Shown here piece by piece: positions 52,780 to 61,087 of a DNA stretch of 64,000 nt (the stretch's first letter is position 1; each line of letters starts with the position of its first letter). The DNA is taken from positions 558,001 to 622,000 of the forward strand of contig NZ_CP085211.1 in assembly GCF_044797955.1 (NCBI RefSeq). Direction: 5' to 3'. The notes beneath the pieces are model-generated. The model had not been told where the DNA came from, did no database searches, and saw only the letters and a program-made list of their open reading frames with translations. A program made the translations under genes and the position numbers. The DNA comes from Idiomarina seosinensis_A. Lineage in GTDB: Bacteria; Pseudomonadota; Gammaproteobacteria; Enterobacterales; Alteromonadaceae.

Positions 52780-54019
52780 AGCGCCCCTTGAAGTGCTGCG
52801 AACACTCTCGGATGGCCGACGTATTCCGGTTGGTACCCTGGCAGAAAATAAAACCGGCGTTTTTTTTCAGTATCACGCCGGTTACCTGCAACGTCATTCC
52901 AGCCTTTCTCCATTTAAACTTGCTGCAATAACACAATTACAAAAAGCGCCTGCGCAGCCCCACTTTGGCTTACACGGTGTTTTTTCTGATAGTTTACCGG
53001 ACGGCTGGGGTTTATATCTCATGGACCGTGTGCTGAGGAATAAAGGCTACAACCCCCAGAGAGTTTCTGCGTTAGAGCGCTTGGCTTTTGTTGGGTCGAA
53101 TTGCCTGGGGGCATTGTCATATTCACCACAAAAGGCTCTGGTTGATCCCTTGCCCGGTGATTTTGCGATTGTCCGGCTTGGGCGTGAGGCTGTTAAGGAA
53201 TTTGAGGGCAGCGAAACTGAACTTATTGACTATCTTCATGAGGCTGGCGGGTCGGGTGGAGCCCGTCCAAAGTTAAATGCTACCCGGCTAGCAGACGGGA
53301 GCTACTCGACACGGCTGGATACCGTCGGAACTCCGGTGCTGATCAAGTTAACATCTGACAGGTTCGCATTAAAAAACGAAGAGAGCCTGGTCGAATATCT
53401 GTACCTGGATATGGCCAGAGCGGCGGGCATTGAAGTACCACAATATTCACTATTTAATGCTGATAAAACCGACCGTTGGCTGCAGCAAACACGATTCGAC
53501 TGCTCAGAAAAAGGGCGCTACCACCTAATTTCCGCTGCTGGTCTACTGGACGCTTCCTTTCGTGAACCCGCACTGGATTACGTGGATTTAATCAAAGCCA
53601 CGCGACTTTTATGTGGAGTAAGTGAAGCTCAAAACCTGTTAAAGCGTGCTCTGTTTAACTTTTTAACGGTTAATCAGGATGACCACGCCAAAAATTTTAG
53701 TTTTCTGGCTGATGATGATGACAATTGGCGCTTATCACCGGCATACGATTTGGTCTACAGCCCGATGTCTTTTAATGAGCATATGACGTCATTTAATGGA
53801 AGTGGTACTGGGCCGGACAAAAAAGCGCTTGAAGAAATGGGGGGACAAGCAGGATTCTCCTCACTAAAGCCGGTTTACGAAATGATTGAACAGCTGATTT
53901 CAGTTGTCAGGCAGTTTGGCCGGCAACCAGTTGGTGGCGAGCTGAAAAAAGAAACGCGGCAGCTAATAAAAGCCGATATTGAAGGCAAAATTGCCACTCT
54001 GTCTGCAGCGTGCCGCTGA
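52772..54019 (+). CDS. hipA: HipA-like serine/threonine kinase toxin
   Basis: The 415-residue protein is a full HipA: an N-terminal HipA_N domain, GSGGARPKLNA (phosphate-loop region, about residues 160-170), the catalytic Asp in FLTVNQDDHAKNFSF (about residues 297-311), and the metal Asp in SPAYDLVYSP. E. coli HipA phosphorylates GltX. The target of this relative is not known. It lies between two REP arrays. Confidence 0.9.
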   Translation: MLEAPLEVLRTLSDGRRIPVGTLAENKTGVFFQYHAGYLQRHSSLSPFKLAAITQLQKAPAQPHFGLHGVFSDSLPDGWGLYLMDRVLRNKGYNPQRVSALERLAFVGSNCLGALSYSPQKALVDPLPGDFAIVRLGREAVKEFEGSETELIDYLHEAGGSGGARPKLNATRLADGSYSTRLDTVGTPVLIKLTSDRFALKNEESLVEYLYLDMARAAGIEVPQYSLFNADKTDRWLQQTRFDCSEKGRYHLISAAGLLDASFREPALDYVDLIKATRLLCGVSEAQNLLKRALFNFLTVNQDDHAKNFSFLADDDDNWRLSPAYDLVYSPMSFNEHMTSFNGSGTGPDKKALEEMGGQAGFSSLKPVYEMIEQLISVVRQFGRQPVGGELKKETRQLIKADIEGKIATLSAACR

Positions 54020-54032
54020 ATCGCCAGGAGTC

Positions 54033-54163
54033 TGTACGTCGCGTCCTGACGCGACATGTTGATCCGTGCGTCAGGACGCACGGTACGCCGGTTTGTAGGT
54101 CGCGTCCTGACGCGACATGGTACGCCGGTTTGTAAATGATCCGTGCGTCAGGACGCACGCTAC
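54033..54163 (+). repeat. REP array between hipA and the porin gene
   Basis: Two GTAC/GTAG-headed TCGCGTCCTGACGCGA units (starting at 54033 and 54096) alternate with two GTGCGTCAGGACGCAC units. The last ends in CTAC (54160-54163), whose last base is part of the porin's stop codon on the - strand. Confidence 0.88.
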
Positions 54164-55335
54164 TAGAACTTGTACATTGCCATGAATTGCAGGCGGTTGA
54201 GGTCGCCGTCGATGCCGGCTTCGGTTTCACGGTTGGCCTGGGAGATTTCTGCGCCGAAGGTCAGTGACGGATCCGGTGAGTACATCAAGTTCACGGCCAG
54301 ACGTTGGCTGTACTCGGTGGTATCGCCGGTCAGGTTCAGCATGGCGTCGTCGTTATCCGACCAGCCCCGTGAATAGACAACGTTGGTACGTACCTGCTCA
54401 GTCCAGAAGTGGCGGTAAGCAAACGACACGCCTGTGGAGTCGATGGCTTCCAGCTCGTTATTGGCGTCAATGTAAGCGCCGTTAAACAAGTTCAGACCAA
54501 GATAACGGCCAATACCTGAACCGGTTGTGACCGAGGCGCGGATGTCATCCATACCAAAGCTGTAGCGTGCTCCGAAACTTACCCCATAGCCAAAAGTCGT
54601 TTCATCATCGCCGGTAGTCCCGACATCATAGCTTAGCTGGCGCAATAGCGCCGATGCCTGCCAGACCAGGTTGTCTGCGGTGCCGGTGTACTTAAAGGTA
54701 ACATCCGGCATTACGCCGTCGCTGGAAACAATGCGACCGCCACCTGCCGGGGTTACGGTGGTTTCCGGGTTTTCGATAGAGGCACTGAAACCGCCGTTGG
54801 TGTAGCGGATTTGTGCCTGGCGGTTAAAGACAATACCGTCGGTAACACCGATAAAATCGACTGACTCGGCCAGGATGTTTAAGTCCTGGAAGTTAGACCA
54901 GGTTTGGCCAAAGGTCCAGTTGCCGTAGCGCAGAAACGCCTGACGCAGACGGGGGTTGTATGAATTTGAAATACGCTGATCGCCGTCCGGTGTCAGCATA
55001 AAGTCCATTTCGATATGGCTGGTGATGGTTTTACCGTTAGCCAGCTCGGTTTCGCTTTGTACAAAAAAGCGTGACTGGCGGGCATGAAAATCGGTGGTCA
55101 GATCGTCGCCGTCACCGCCAACAGGGGTAATGCTTGGGATATACATTTGTCGTCCGATGCTGCCGCTGGCCGGCGCATTGCCGTCGGCGTAGTCAGAAAC
55201 CATTAAATCCAGTTTTACATAACCACCAAAATCAAATTCGGTATCTGCTGCCTGCGCGCCCATGCTAAGGACACTTAAGACCGCAGCGCCGGCTGCGCTG
55301 CGGGTAAAGAGGTTCATTTTAGTTGCTTTAGCCAT
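54163..55335 (-). CDS. DcaP-like outer-membrane porin
   Basis: The 390-residue protein has a signal peptide (from MAKATKMNLFTRSA to about AQA), then FDFGGYVKLDLMVSDY, ARQSRFFVQSETELANGKT and TFGQTWSNFQDLN, and it ends with the strand QFMAMYKF, whose aromatic terminus is typical of outer-membrane beta-barrels. DcaP-type porins pass small organic acids. The ATG at 55335 has a GGGAGA site. A longer in-frame start upstream has no family support. It is divergent from acs. Confidence 0.8.
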   Translation of the reverse strand: MAKATKMNLFTRSAAGAAVLSVLSMGAQAADTEFDFGGYVKLDLMVSDYADGNAPASGSIGRQMYIPSITPVGGDGDDLTTDFHARQSRFFVQSETELANGKTITSHIEMDFMLTPDGDQRISNSYNPRLRQAFLRYGNWTFGQTWSNFQDLNILAESVDFIGVTDGIVFNRQAQIRYTNGGFSASIENPETTVTPAGGGRIVSSDGVMPDVTFKYTGTADNLVWQASALLRQLSYDVGTTGDDETTFGYGVSFGARYSFGMDDIRASVTTGSGIGRYLGLNLFNGAYIDANNELEAIDSTGVSFAYRHFWTEQVRTNVVYSRGWSDNDDAMLNLTGDTTEYSQRLAVNLMYSPDPSLTFGAEISQANRETEAGIDGDLNRLQFMAMYKF

Positions 55336-55495
55336 GGTGTTCTCCCGTGTAAGGCAAATGATATTGTTATTCTTATAAACGTTGTTGATTCTCGATAATT
55401 GTTCAAAATTTCGCAATCTAGACTATGGTCTAATAGCCGCAAGGCCGTGTATTTCGTACAAAAGGGTCATTCAGTGAATTAAGGAGGAAGTGGTA

Positions 55496-57457
55496 ATGTC
55501 GCAGCTTTATACCGTGCCGGATCACATAAAACAAAAAACAAAAATTGATAACGACCAATATCTGAAAATGTACCAGCAGTCGGTTGATGACCCCGAGGCT
55601 TTTTGGTCGGAGCAGGGTAAACGAATCACCTGGTTTACGCCATACACCAAGGTTAAAAATACCACTTTTGAAACATCTAATAGTGGCTCTGAGTCAACGG
55701 GTGTTGATATTAAGTGGTTTGAAGACGGCACCCTGAATGCCTGTTACAACTGTGTCGATCGCCACTTAGCTGATAAAGCTGATAAAACCGCTATTATCTG
55801 GGAAGGCGATGACCCCAGCGTTGATCGCCACATTAGCTACCGACAGTTACACCAGGAAGTTTCACGTTTTGCTAACGGCCTAAAAAAGCTGGGTGTTGGC
55901 AAGGGCGACCGGGTAGCTATTTATATGCCGATGGTGCCGGAAGCTGCTTATGCAATGCTGGCCTGCGCCCGGATTGGTGCCGTGCACTCGGTTATTTTCG
56001 GTGGCTTTTCACCCAACGCCATTGCCGATCGCATCAATGATTGCGAAGCAAAAGCCGTGATCACGGCGGACGAGGGCCGTCGCGGTGGCGGTACTATCGG
56101 CCTGAAGAAAAACGTCGATGCGGCAGTAGCCGATGATGCCTGTCCGACCCTTGAGCATGTCATTGTCGCGCGGGTTACCGAAGGCGAGGTGAACTGGGAC
56201 GACAGCCGTGATGTCTGGTGGCACGAGCTGGTGGCCGATGTCAGCAATGAATGTCAGGCCGAGGTGATGAACGCCGAAGATCCGCTATTTATTCTTTATA
56301 CCTCGGGTTCGACCGGTAAACCGAAGGGCGTAGTTCACACCACCGGTGGCTACATGGTTTATGCGTCGATGACCCACGAATACGTCTTTGATTGCCACGA
56401 TGACGATGTTTACTGGTGCGCGGCTGACGTCGGCTGGATCACGGGTCACTCCTATATTGTTTATGGGCCTTTTGCCAACGGTGCAACGTCATTGATGTTT
56501 GAAGGGGTACCCACCTATCCGGGTGTGGGCCGCATCGGCGAGATTGTTGATAAGCATCAGGTAACGATTTTATACACCGCACCGACTGCAATCCGCGCCC
56601 TAATGGCAAAAGGCGACGAAGCGGCGAAAACCTCAAGCCGTGACAGCCTGCGTATTTTAGGTAGTGTCGGTGAGCCGATAAACCCTGAAGCCTGGCAGTG
56701 GTATCATCAGCGTATTGGTAACGGCAAGTGTCCGATTGTTGATACCTGGTGGCAGACCGAAACCGGTGGCATTATGATCACGCCGTTGCCGGGTGCTACG
56801 GACTTAAAACCCGGCTCGGCAACCCGGCCGTTTTTCGGGGTTAAGCCTGCGCTGGTGGACAGTGAAGGTAATAAGCTGGAAGGCGAAGCTGAGGGTGGCC
56901 TGATTATCGAAGATTCCTGGCCGGGTCAGATGCGCACGCTTTGGGGCGACCACGAGCGCTTCGAGCAGACGTATTTTTCGACCTACAAAGGGGTTTATTT
57001 TACCGGTGACGGCGCACGTCGTGACAAGGACGGCTATTACTGGATAACCGGCCGGGTTGATGACGTGTTAAACGTATCCGGTCACCGCTTGGGTACCGCT
57101 GAAATTGAGAGTGCGCTGGTGGCTCACGAGTCGGTAGCCGAAGCCGCAGTGGTTGGCTTCCCGCACGATATTAAAGGCCAGGGTATTTATGTGTACGTAA
57201 CGCCGGTCGAAGGTGTTGAAGTCAGTGACGAGCTGACCAAAGAGGTGCGCAACTGGGTACGCTCGGAGCTAAGCCCCATTGCCACCCCGGATCTGATTCA
57301 CTGGACCACAGGCATGCCGAAAACACGCTCCGGCAAAATCATGCGCCGCATTCTGCGCAAAATTGCCGCCAACGAGTTCGACAGCCTGGGCGACACCTCA
57401 ACCCTCGCCGATCCCTCCGTGGTCGACTCGCTCATCGAACACCGCAAAAACAAGTAA
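55496..57457 (+). CDS. acs: Acetyl-CoA synthetase
   Basis: The 653-residue enzyme activates acetate to acetyl-CoA through acetyl-AMP. Visible motifs include VIFGGFSPNAIADRI, the AMP-binding loop YTSGSTGKPKGVVHTTGG, WWQTETGGIMITP, and PKTRSGKIMRRILRKI with the lysine that is acetylated in regulation. The ATG at 55496 is fixed by AAGGAGG eight bases upstream. It is divergent from the porin, which may take up acetate. A CrbR/CrbS-type regulator pair is encoded 3.6 kb downstream. Confidence 0.95.
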   Translation: MSQLYTVPDHIKQKTKIDNDQYLKMYQQSVDDPEAFWSEQGKRITWFTPYTKVKNTTFETSNSGSESTGVDIKWFEDGTLNACYNCVDRHLADKADKTAIIWEGDDPSVDRHISYRQLHQEVSRFANGLKKLGVGKGDRVAIYMPMVPEAAYAMLACARIGAVHSVIFGGFSPNAIADRINDCEAKAVITADEGRRGGGTIGLKKNVDAAVADDACPTLEHVIVARVTEGEVNWDDSRDVWWHELVADVSNECQAEVMNAEDPLFILYTSGSTGKPKGVVHTTGGYMVYASMTHEYVFDCHDDDVYWCAADVGWITGHSYIVYGPFANGATSLMFEGVPTYPGVGRIGEIVDKHQVTILYTAPTAIRALMAKGDEAAKTSSRDSLRILGSVGEPINPEAWQWYHQRIGNGKCPIVDTWWQTETGGIMITPLPGATDLKPGSATRPFFGVKPALVDSEGNKLEGEAEGGLIIEDSWPGQMRTLWGDHERFEQTYFSTYKGVYFTGDGARRDKDGYYWITGRVDDVLNVSGHRLGTAEIESALVAHESVAEAAVVGFPHDIKGQGIYVYVTPVEGVEVSDELTKEVRNWVRSELSPIATPDLIHWTTGMPKTRSGKIMRRILRKIAANEFDSLGDTSTLADPSVVDSLIEHRKNK

Positions 57458-57470
57458 CCCGCGCCCCGTT

Positions 57471-57550
57471 GTAGCTCGCGCCAGGTTGTAGCTCGCGTCC
57501 TGCTGTAGCTCGCGTCCTGACGCGAGCATTGCGGGCCCCGGCTGAACGAA
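57471..57550 (+). repeat. GTAG-REP units after acs
   Basis: Three incomplete or complete units with GTAGCTCGCGTCCTG-type sequences (starting 57471, 57488 and 57505) follow acs. They belong to a second subfamily whose first hairpin is CTCGCGTCCTGACGCGAG. Confidence 0.8.
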
Positions 57551-57677
57551 AATGGCTGATGTTCGACACCCCTTATCCAAGAGACGCCCGTGAACCCATC
57601 CCTGGGGGGCTTGGGTGGCGCCATCCATGGCGCCACACACTCTTGGATAAGGGGCCGCTCGAACATTGAGCGCCATT
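57551..57677. repeat. 127-base multi-stem palindromic element
   Basis: The outer arms pair in three blocks: AATGGC with GCCATT, ATGTTCGA with TCGAACAT, and CCCCTTATCCAAGAG (57569-57583) with CTCTTGGATAAGGGG (57640-57654). Inside are two further stems, ACCCA...TGGGT and GTGGCGCCAT/ATGGCGCCAC (57615-57636). It is non-coding and embedded between REP arrays. It could be a structured RNA or a MITE-like element. Confidence 0.6.
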
Positions 57678-57706
57678 CCCGCGCAGCCCGCGCCTTGCGC
57701 GGGGTT

Positions 57707-58031
57707 GTAGCTCGCGTCCTGACGCGAGTCCTCCCTTGCGCCAGGGCGCAAGCTACGGTGTTGCGGTCCCCCGCCTTGCGCCGGGTGTAGCTCGCGTCCT
57801 GACGCGAGTCCCCCCTTGCGCCGGGGCGCAAGCTACGGTGTGGTGGTCCCCCGCCATGTGCCCGGTGTAGCTCGCGTCCTGACGCGAGTCCTTCTTGCGC
57901 CGGGGCGCAAGCTACGGTGGTGGTGGCCCCGCCTTGCGCCGATTGTAGCTCGCGTCCTGACGCGAGTCCCCCCTTGCGCCGGGGCGCAAGCTACGTGGTG
58001 GTGGTCTCCCTTACGGCCTGGCGCAAGCCTA
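57707..58031 (+). repeat. REP array, second subfamily
   Basis: GTAG heads at 57707, 57786, 57866 and 57944 mark units of about 79 bases, each pairing CTCGCGTCCTGACGCGAG with CTTGCGCCGGGGCGCAAG (framed by CTAC). The second hairpin differs from that of the 48063 array. The array ends at the stop codon of the small - strand gene. Confidence 0.9.
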
Positions 58032-58313
58032 GTACCCATCGCTCATGACTTCCCTGATAAAATCAAGTTCGTCGATGTTTAACGGCTGAGCTGTAGAAAA
58101 TCCCCGCTTATCTTTTACGTTAATAAGGCAGGCTAACTGAACGCATAAGTCAAGTTTCTCGCTATGAGTACGGGGATACTTATGGTGTTTCACGATATCC
58201 CGGGCTAAAGACCAAACGGCACGTTCAACATCGTTTAAGCTATTTACTTGGCATTGATGAGTGACCAGATAAGCCAGTGACAACAGCGCATTATTAATTG
58301 TATGCCGCTTCAT
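58029..58313 (-). CDS. Small protein of unknown function in an EAL operon
   Basis: The 94-residue protein is mainly helical (for example NNALLSLAYLVTHQCQVNSL, RAVWSLARDIVKHHKY) with no signal or membrane segment. It overlaps the EAL gene by 20 bases, so it is translationally coupled. Its TAG stop abuts a REP unit. No family was recognised. Confidence 0.6.
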   Translation of the reverse strand: MKRHTINNALLSLAYLVTHQCQVNSLNDVERAVWSLARDIVKHHKYPRTHSEKLDLCVQLACLINVKDKRGFSTAQPLNIDELDFIREVMSDGY

Positions 58314-58986
58314 ATTGCTGCTCCCATTCAGCCGTAATGTAATAGCCTTGCATTAGAACGTTCATGGTTTTGCAAAAATAAAACCGTTCAGGCTTATCAA
58401 CTCCTTCAACAATGACTGCACCATAGCGCTTCAAAAACTTGAGCAGTTGAACGAGGAATTCTCGGTGGTTATCGAATAGTTGCCAAAACACTTCTTTTGA
58501 TAATTTGACACCATCGAGGTGAGTTGATTCGAGAAAGTCGAAGTTTGAGTTTTGGGTGCCAAAGTCATCGAGAAAAAAACTTATATTAGCACGCTGTCGA
58601 ACTTCATCAATTCGGTCAGAAATATCTTCGAAAAGACATTCACCCCTAACTTCGGGAAGTTCAAATGCCAGTGTTATTGTGTGGTATTTATCACAAAGTC
58701 TTAATATATGATCCGAAAAAAATAAATTGTATGGTAAATTAATTAGTAATTTGCTGTGGCCCGAAATTATGGCCTGCTGAATAAACCGGTCATATATATC
58801 GTGAATGCTTTTAGCCGGCAGTCCATTATAAAAAGAAGCAACATCTATTAATGAATTATTGGTTCGAACGGTCGATAACAGCTCGAACCAAGGTTGATCA
58901 CTATTAGGTGATATTACCGCTTCATAACGTGCACTAATATCGTATTGCCGACCGGAAATAACAAAAGGGCGGTTGTTGATATTCAT
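58294..58986 (-). CDS. EAL-domain protein (c-di-GMP phosphodiesterase-like)
   Basis: The 230-residue protein is a single EAL domain. Motif counterparts are visible: FELLS for EAL, LLINLPYN, AFELPE, FFLDDFGTQNSNFDFL for DDFGTG, DGVKLSKEVF for the catalytic lysine, IVEGVDKPERF for EGVE, and MQGYYI. Several are modified, so it may bind rather than hydrolyse c-di-GMP. No sensor domain is attached. It overlaps the regulator gene upstream as ATGA. Confidence 0.8.
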   Translation of the reverse strand: MNINNRPFVISGRQYDISARYEAVISPNSDQPWFELLSTVRTNNSLIDVASFYNGLPAKSIHDIYDRFIQQAIISGHSKLLINLPYNLFFSDHILRLCDKYHTITLAFELPEVRGECLFEDISDRIDEVRQRANISFFLDDFGTQNSNFDFLESTHLDGVKLSKEVFWQLFDNHREFLVQLLKFLKRYGAVIVEGVDKPERFYFCKTMNVLMQGYYITAEWEQQYEAAYN

Positions 58987-59357
58987 AGTGTATCGCCTGA
59001 ATTGATAATGAAGTAGCCGTGCTTTCTTTTTGTTATAATTTTTATTTCGGTAGGTTTGAGAAGCATCCGTAGTTCAGAAACAGCCACGTTAACGTTATTT
59101 AAAACAGCTTCTTCGTTGCCCCACGCGTACTGGAGAATCTCGGCGCGAGAAACAACAGAGCCTCTCGCTTCGACAAGGCAACAAAGAACCCGGTAGGTCG
59201 CTGCGGGTAGCTTGGTGGCTTTTTGATTAATAATTACCCAAGGATATTTGAGTGAAACGTTTTTACCAATATTGCGGTATTGGTTTTGAAAAAACGGACA
59301 AGCTTCACAAAGGTGTGAACAGACAAAGTGCGCTTTATGTTGTTTGAGTAGAGCCAT
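58983..59357 (-). CDS. Winged-helix DNA-binding protein (OmpR/ToxR-type domain)
   Basis: The 124-residue protein has an N-terminal cysteine cluster (CSHLCEACPFF, residues about 13-23) and a C-terminal Trans_reg_C domain (LPAATYRVLCCLVEARGSVVSRAEILQYAWG to IKIITKRKHGYFI). There is no receiver domain. It may sense redox or metal through the cysteines and control the operon. It is the first gene of the three-gene operon. Confidence 0.75.
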   Translation of the reverse strand: MALLKQHKAHFVCSHLCEACPFFQNQYRNIGKNVSLKYPWVIINQKATKLPAATYRVLCCLVEARGSVVSRAEILQYAWGNEEAVLNNVNVAVSELRMLLKPTEIKIITKRKHGYFIINSGDTL

Positions 59358-59431
59358 GATGATCTCACTTAATAATTGTTGTTCCTAGCACCTTTTCTAG
59401 TGTCAGTAACCAGTGCTTTTATTGCAAACAA

Positions 59432-59466
59432 TATAAAAACTGTAAAAATTATAAAAACTGTAAAAG
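59432..59466. promoter_or_regulatory. Direct repeat upstream of the winged-helix gene
   Basis: TATAAAAACTGTAAAA occurs twice with an 18-base period (59432-59447 and 59450-59465), 75 bases before the regulator start. OmpR-family regulators often bind tandem direct repeats, so this may be its operator. It could equally be AT-rich chance similarity. Confidence 0.45.
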
Positions 59467-59479
59467 TTATTTGTTGCAG

Positions 59480-60508
59480 CTAACTTGACTTGTAGTTTTT
59501 ACATTCAAGGTACTTGTTGATTTTTACCCGGTTGATGTCTTTAATATTCAGGCTTTCAAACCTGGCGTTTTGTCGGTTCCAGGTCATTACTTGATCAGGA
59601 GATTTATTTGAAATCACCAGCCTGAAATCGGCAGGAGTATTAGCGGTCGATACCAGTACACCGCTGGGGAAATGCCGGGTAAAGCAAATGAATTTCTCAA
59701 CCAGTCTTTGATCCAGTTTTTTATTGATTGCCAGAGTAATTAGCATCTTTGTGGCATGTTCAGGTGTGTGAGCACGGCGGTAGCCTCGCTGATCAGTTAA
59801 TGATTCATAAGTATCGATTATCCGAACTAAGCGGGCGCCAAATGGGATATCAGGCAGTTGTAGATTATATGGATAGCCACTACCGTCGATATTTTCGTGA
59901 TGATAGCGAACCACATCCAAGGCGCATTCAGGGATGGAAGTATTAAGTAGTTGCTCGTATGCCAGTGTAGGGTGTTCCTGCAACTGACGGCGTTCAGCAC
60001 TATTCAGGCGCCGTTTCTCTTGTAAAAAAGGCATCTGGATTAAACCGATGTCAATTAGAAAGGCGGCCAAGGCAATGTCGGTCGCTTTTTTACGATTTAA
60101 CGTAAGATGTTTAGAAAAAGAGGCTGCTAAGAGCATTTTTCTGACTGACCGCTTGAAAATTACCGGTGAATTGCGAACCTGCTCGTTGATATCCGACTCG
60201 ATCATCGAACCGCTTAAAATCATTGAAACCAGATTGTTAACGGCTTTGACGAGTCGCTTATCATCAATAATAGATGAACGATGAAGTTCGTCGTATACTG
60301 ATTTTAGCAGAGCGAGATTGGTGTCCAGTACACGACTGCGCTTATCACTAAGCAGATACAATAAGCCGTCATACCGCTGAATTTTCTGGAGATCATCTTC
60401 AGTTCGTATGTGGATAATATTTATTGCATAGGGAGTATGGAGCCAGTTCTTTTTGATGAAAACAATAGAACCGATCTTGATATTTTGGAAAGCAATTTTT
60501 TTAAACAT
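59480..60508 (-). CDS. HD-GYP-like protein with an incomplete metal site
   Basis: The 342-residue protein has an HD-GYP core from about residue 130. RYHHENIDGSGYPYNL matches HHE-x-x-DGxGYP, and RQLQEHPTLAYEQL and IIDTYESLTDQRGYRRA are also present. The leading HD motif reads LIDIGLIQ, so the histidine is isoleucine and the following lysine is leucine. Full c-di-GMP hydrolysis is therefore doubtful. The ATG at 60508 is preferred to an upstream TTG. It precedes the winged-helix/EAL operon on the same strand. Confidence 0.75.
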   Translation of the reverse strand: MFKKIAFQNIKIGSIVFIKKNWLHTPYAINIIHIRTEDDLQKIQRYDGLLYLLSDKRSRVLDTNLALLKSVYDELHRSSIIDDKRLVKAVNNLVSMILSGSMIESDINEQVRNSPVIFKRSVRKMLLAASFSKHLTLNRKKATDIALAAFLIDIGLIQMPFLQEKRRLNSAERRQLQEHPTLAYEQLLNTSIPECALDVVRYHHENIDGSGYPYNLQLPDIPFGARLVRIIDTYESLTDQRGYRRAHTPEHATKMLITLAINKKLDQRLVEKFICFTRHFPSGVLVSTANTPADFRLVISNKSPDQVMTWNRQNARFESLNIKDINRVKINKYLECKNYKSS

Positions 60509-60665
60509 GATGAAATACCGCAACAAAAATTTTTAATGTTGCAGCCACCGTCCCGACTGGCGTTGTCTCCAATCCTTGGAGTGAACCCAAAATATGCCTG
60601 TTACAAGCCAGTGTCAAGATACTTTTTTTACTTGATAACTCACTATTGCATAATCGCGCCGGATT

Positions 60666-61049
60666 GTAGCTCGCGTCTTGTTGTAGCTCGCGTCCTGACG
60701 CGAGTCCCTTCTTGCGCCAGGGCGCAAGCTACGGTGTGGTGGTCCCGCCATGTGCCCATTGTAGCTCGCGTCCTGACGCGAGTCCCCTCTTGCGCCGGGG
60801 CGCAAGCTACGGTGTTGCGGTCCCCCGCCTTGCGTCGATTGTAGCTCGCGTCCTGACGCGAGTCCCCCCTTGCGCCGGGGCGCAAGCTACGTGGTGGCCC
60901 CCCGCCTTGCGCCGATTGTAGCTCGCGTCCTGACGCGAGTCCTCCCTTGCGCCGGGGCGCAAGCTACGGTGTTGTGGTGGTCCCGCCATGCGGCGGGTGT
61001 AGCTCGCGTCCTGACGCGAGTCTCTATCTTGCGCCGGGGCGCAAGCTAC
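60666..61049 (+). repeat. REP array upstream of crbR
   Basis: About five units pair CTCGCGTCCTGACGCGAG with CTTGCGCCGGGGCGCAAG, beginning at 60666 and ending with CTAC at 61046-61049. They are of the same subfamily as the 57707 array and bound the other side of the EAL/HD-GYP genes. Confidence 0.9.
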
Positions 61050-61087
61050 GGTAGGTTATGGGGAACTAACCTAGAATAATAATAATT

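Noticed and set aside
57298..58082. Arg/Ala-rich open frames on both strands of the repeat region after acs
   Set aside because: Composition mirrors the REP hairpins. They cross array boundaries and overlap the real acs end.
60410..61079. Several 60-140-codon frames over the array before crbR
   Set aside because: Repeat-derived, with the same RPGARGDSRQDASY-type residues as the previous array.
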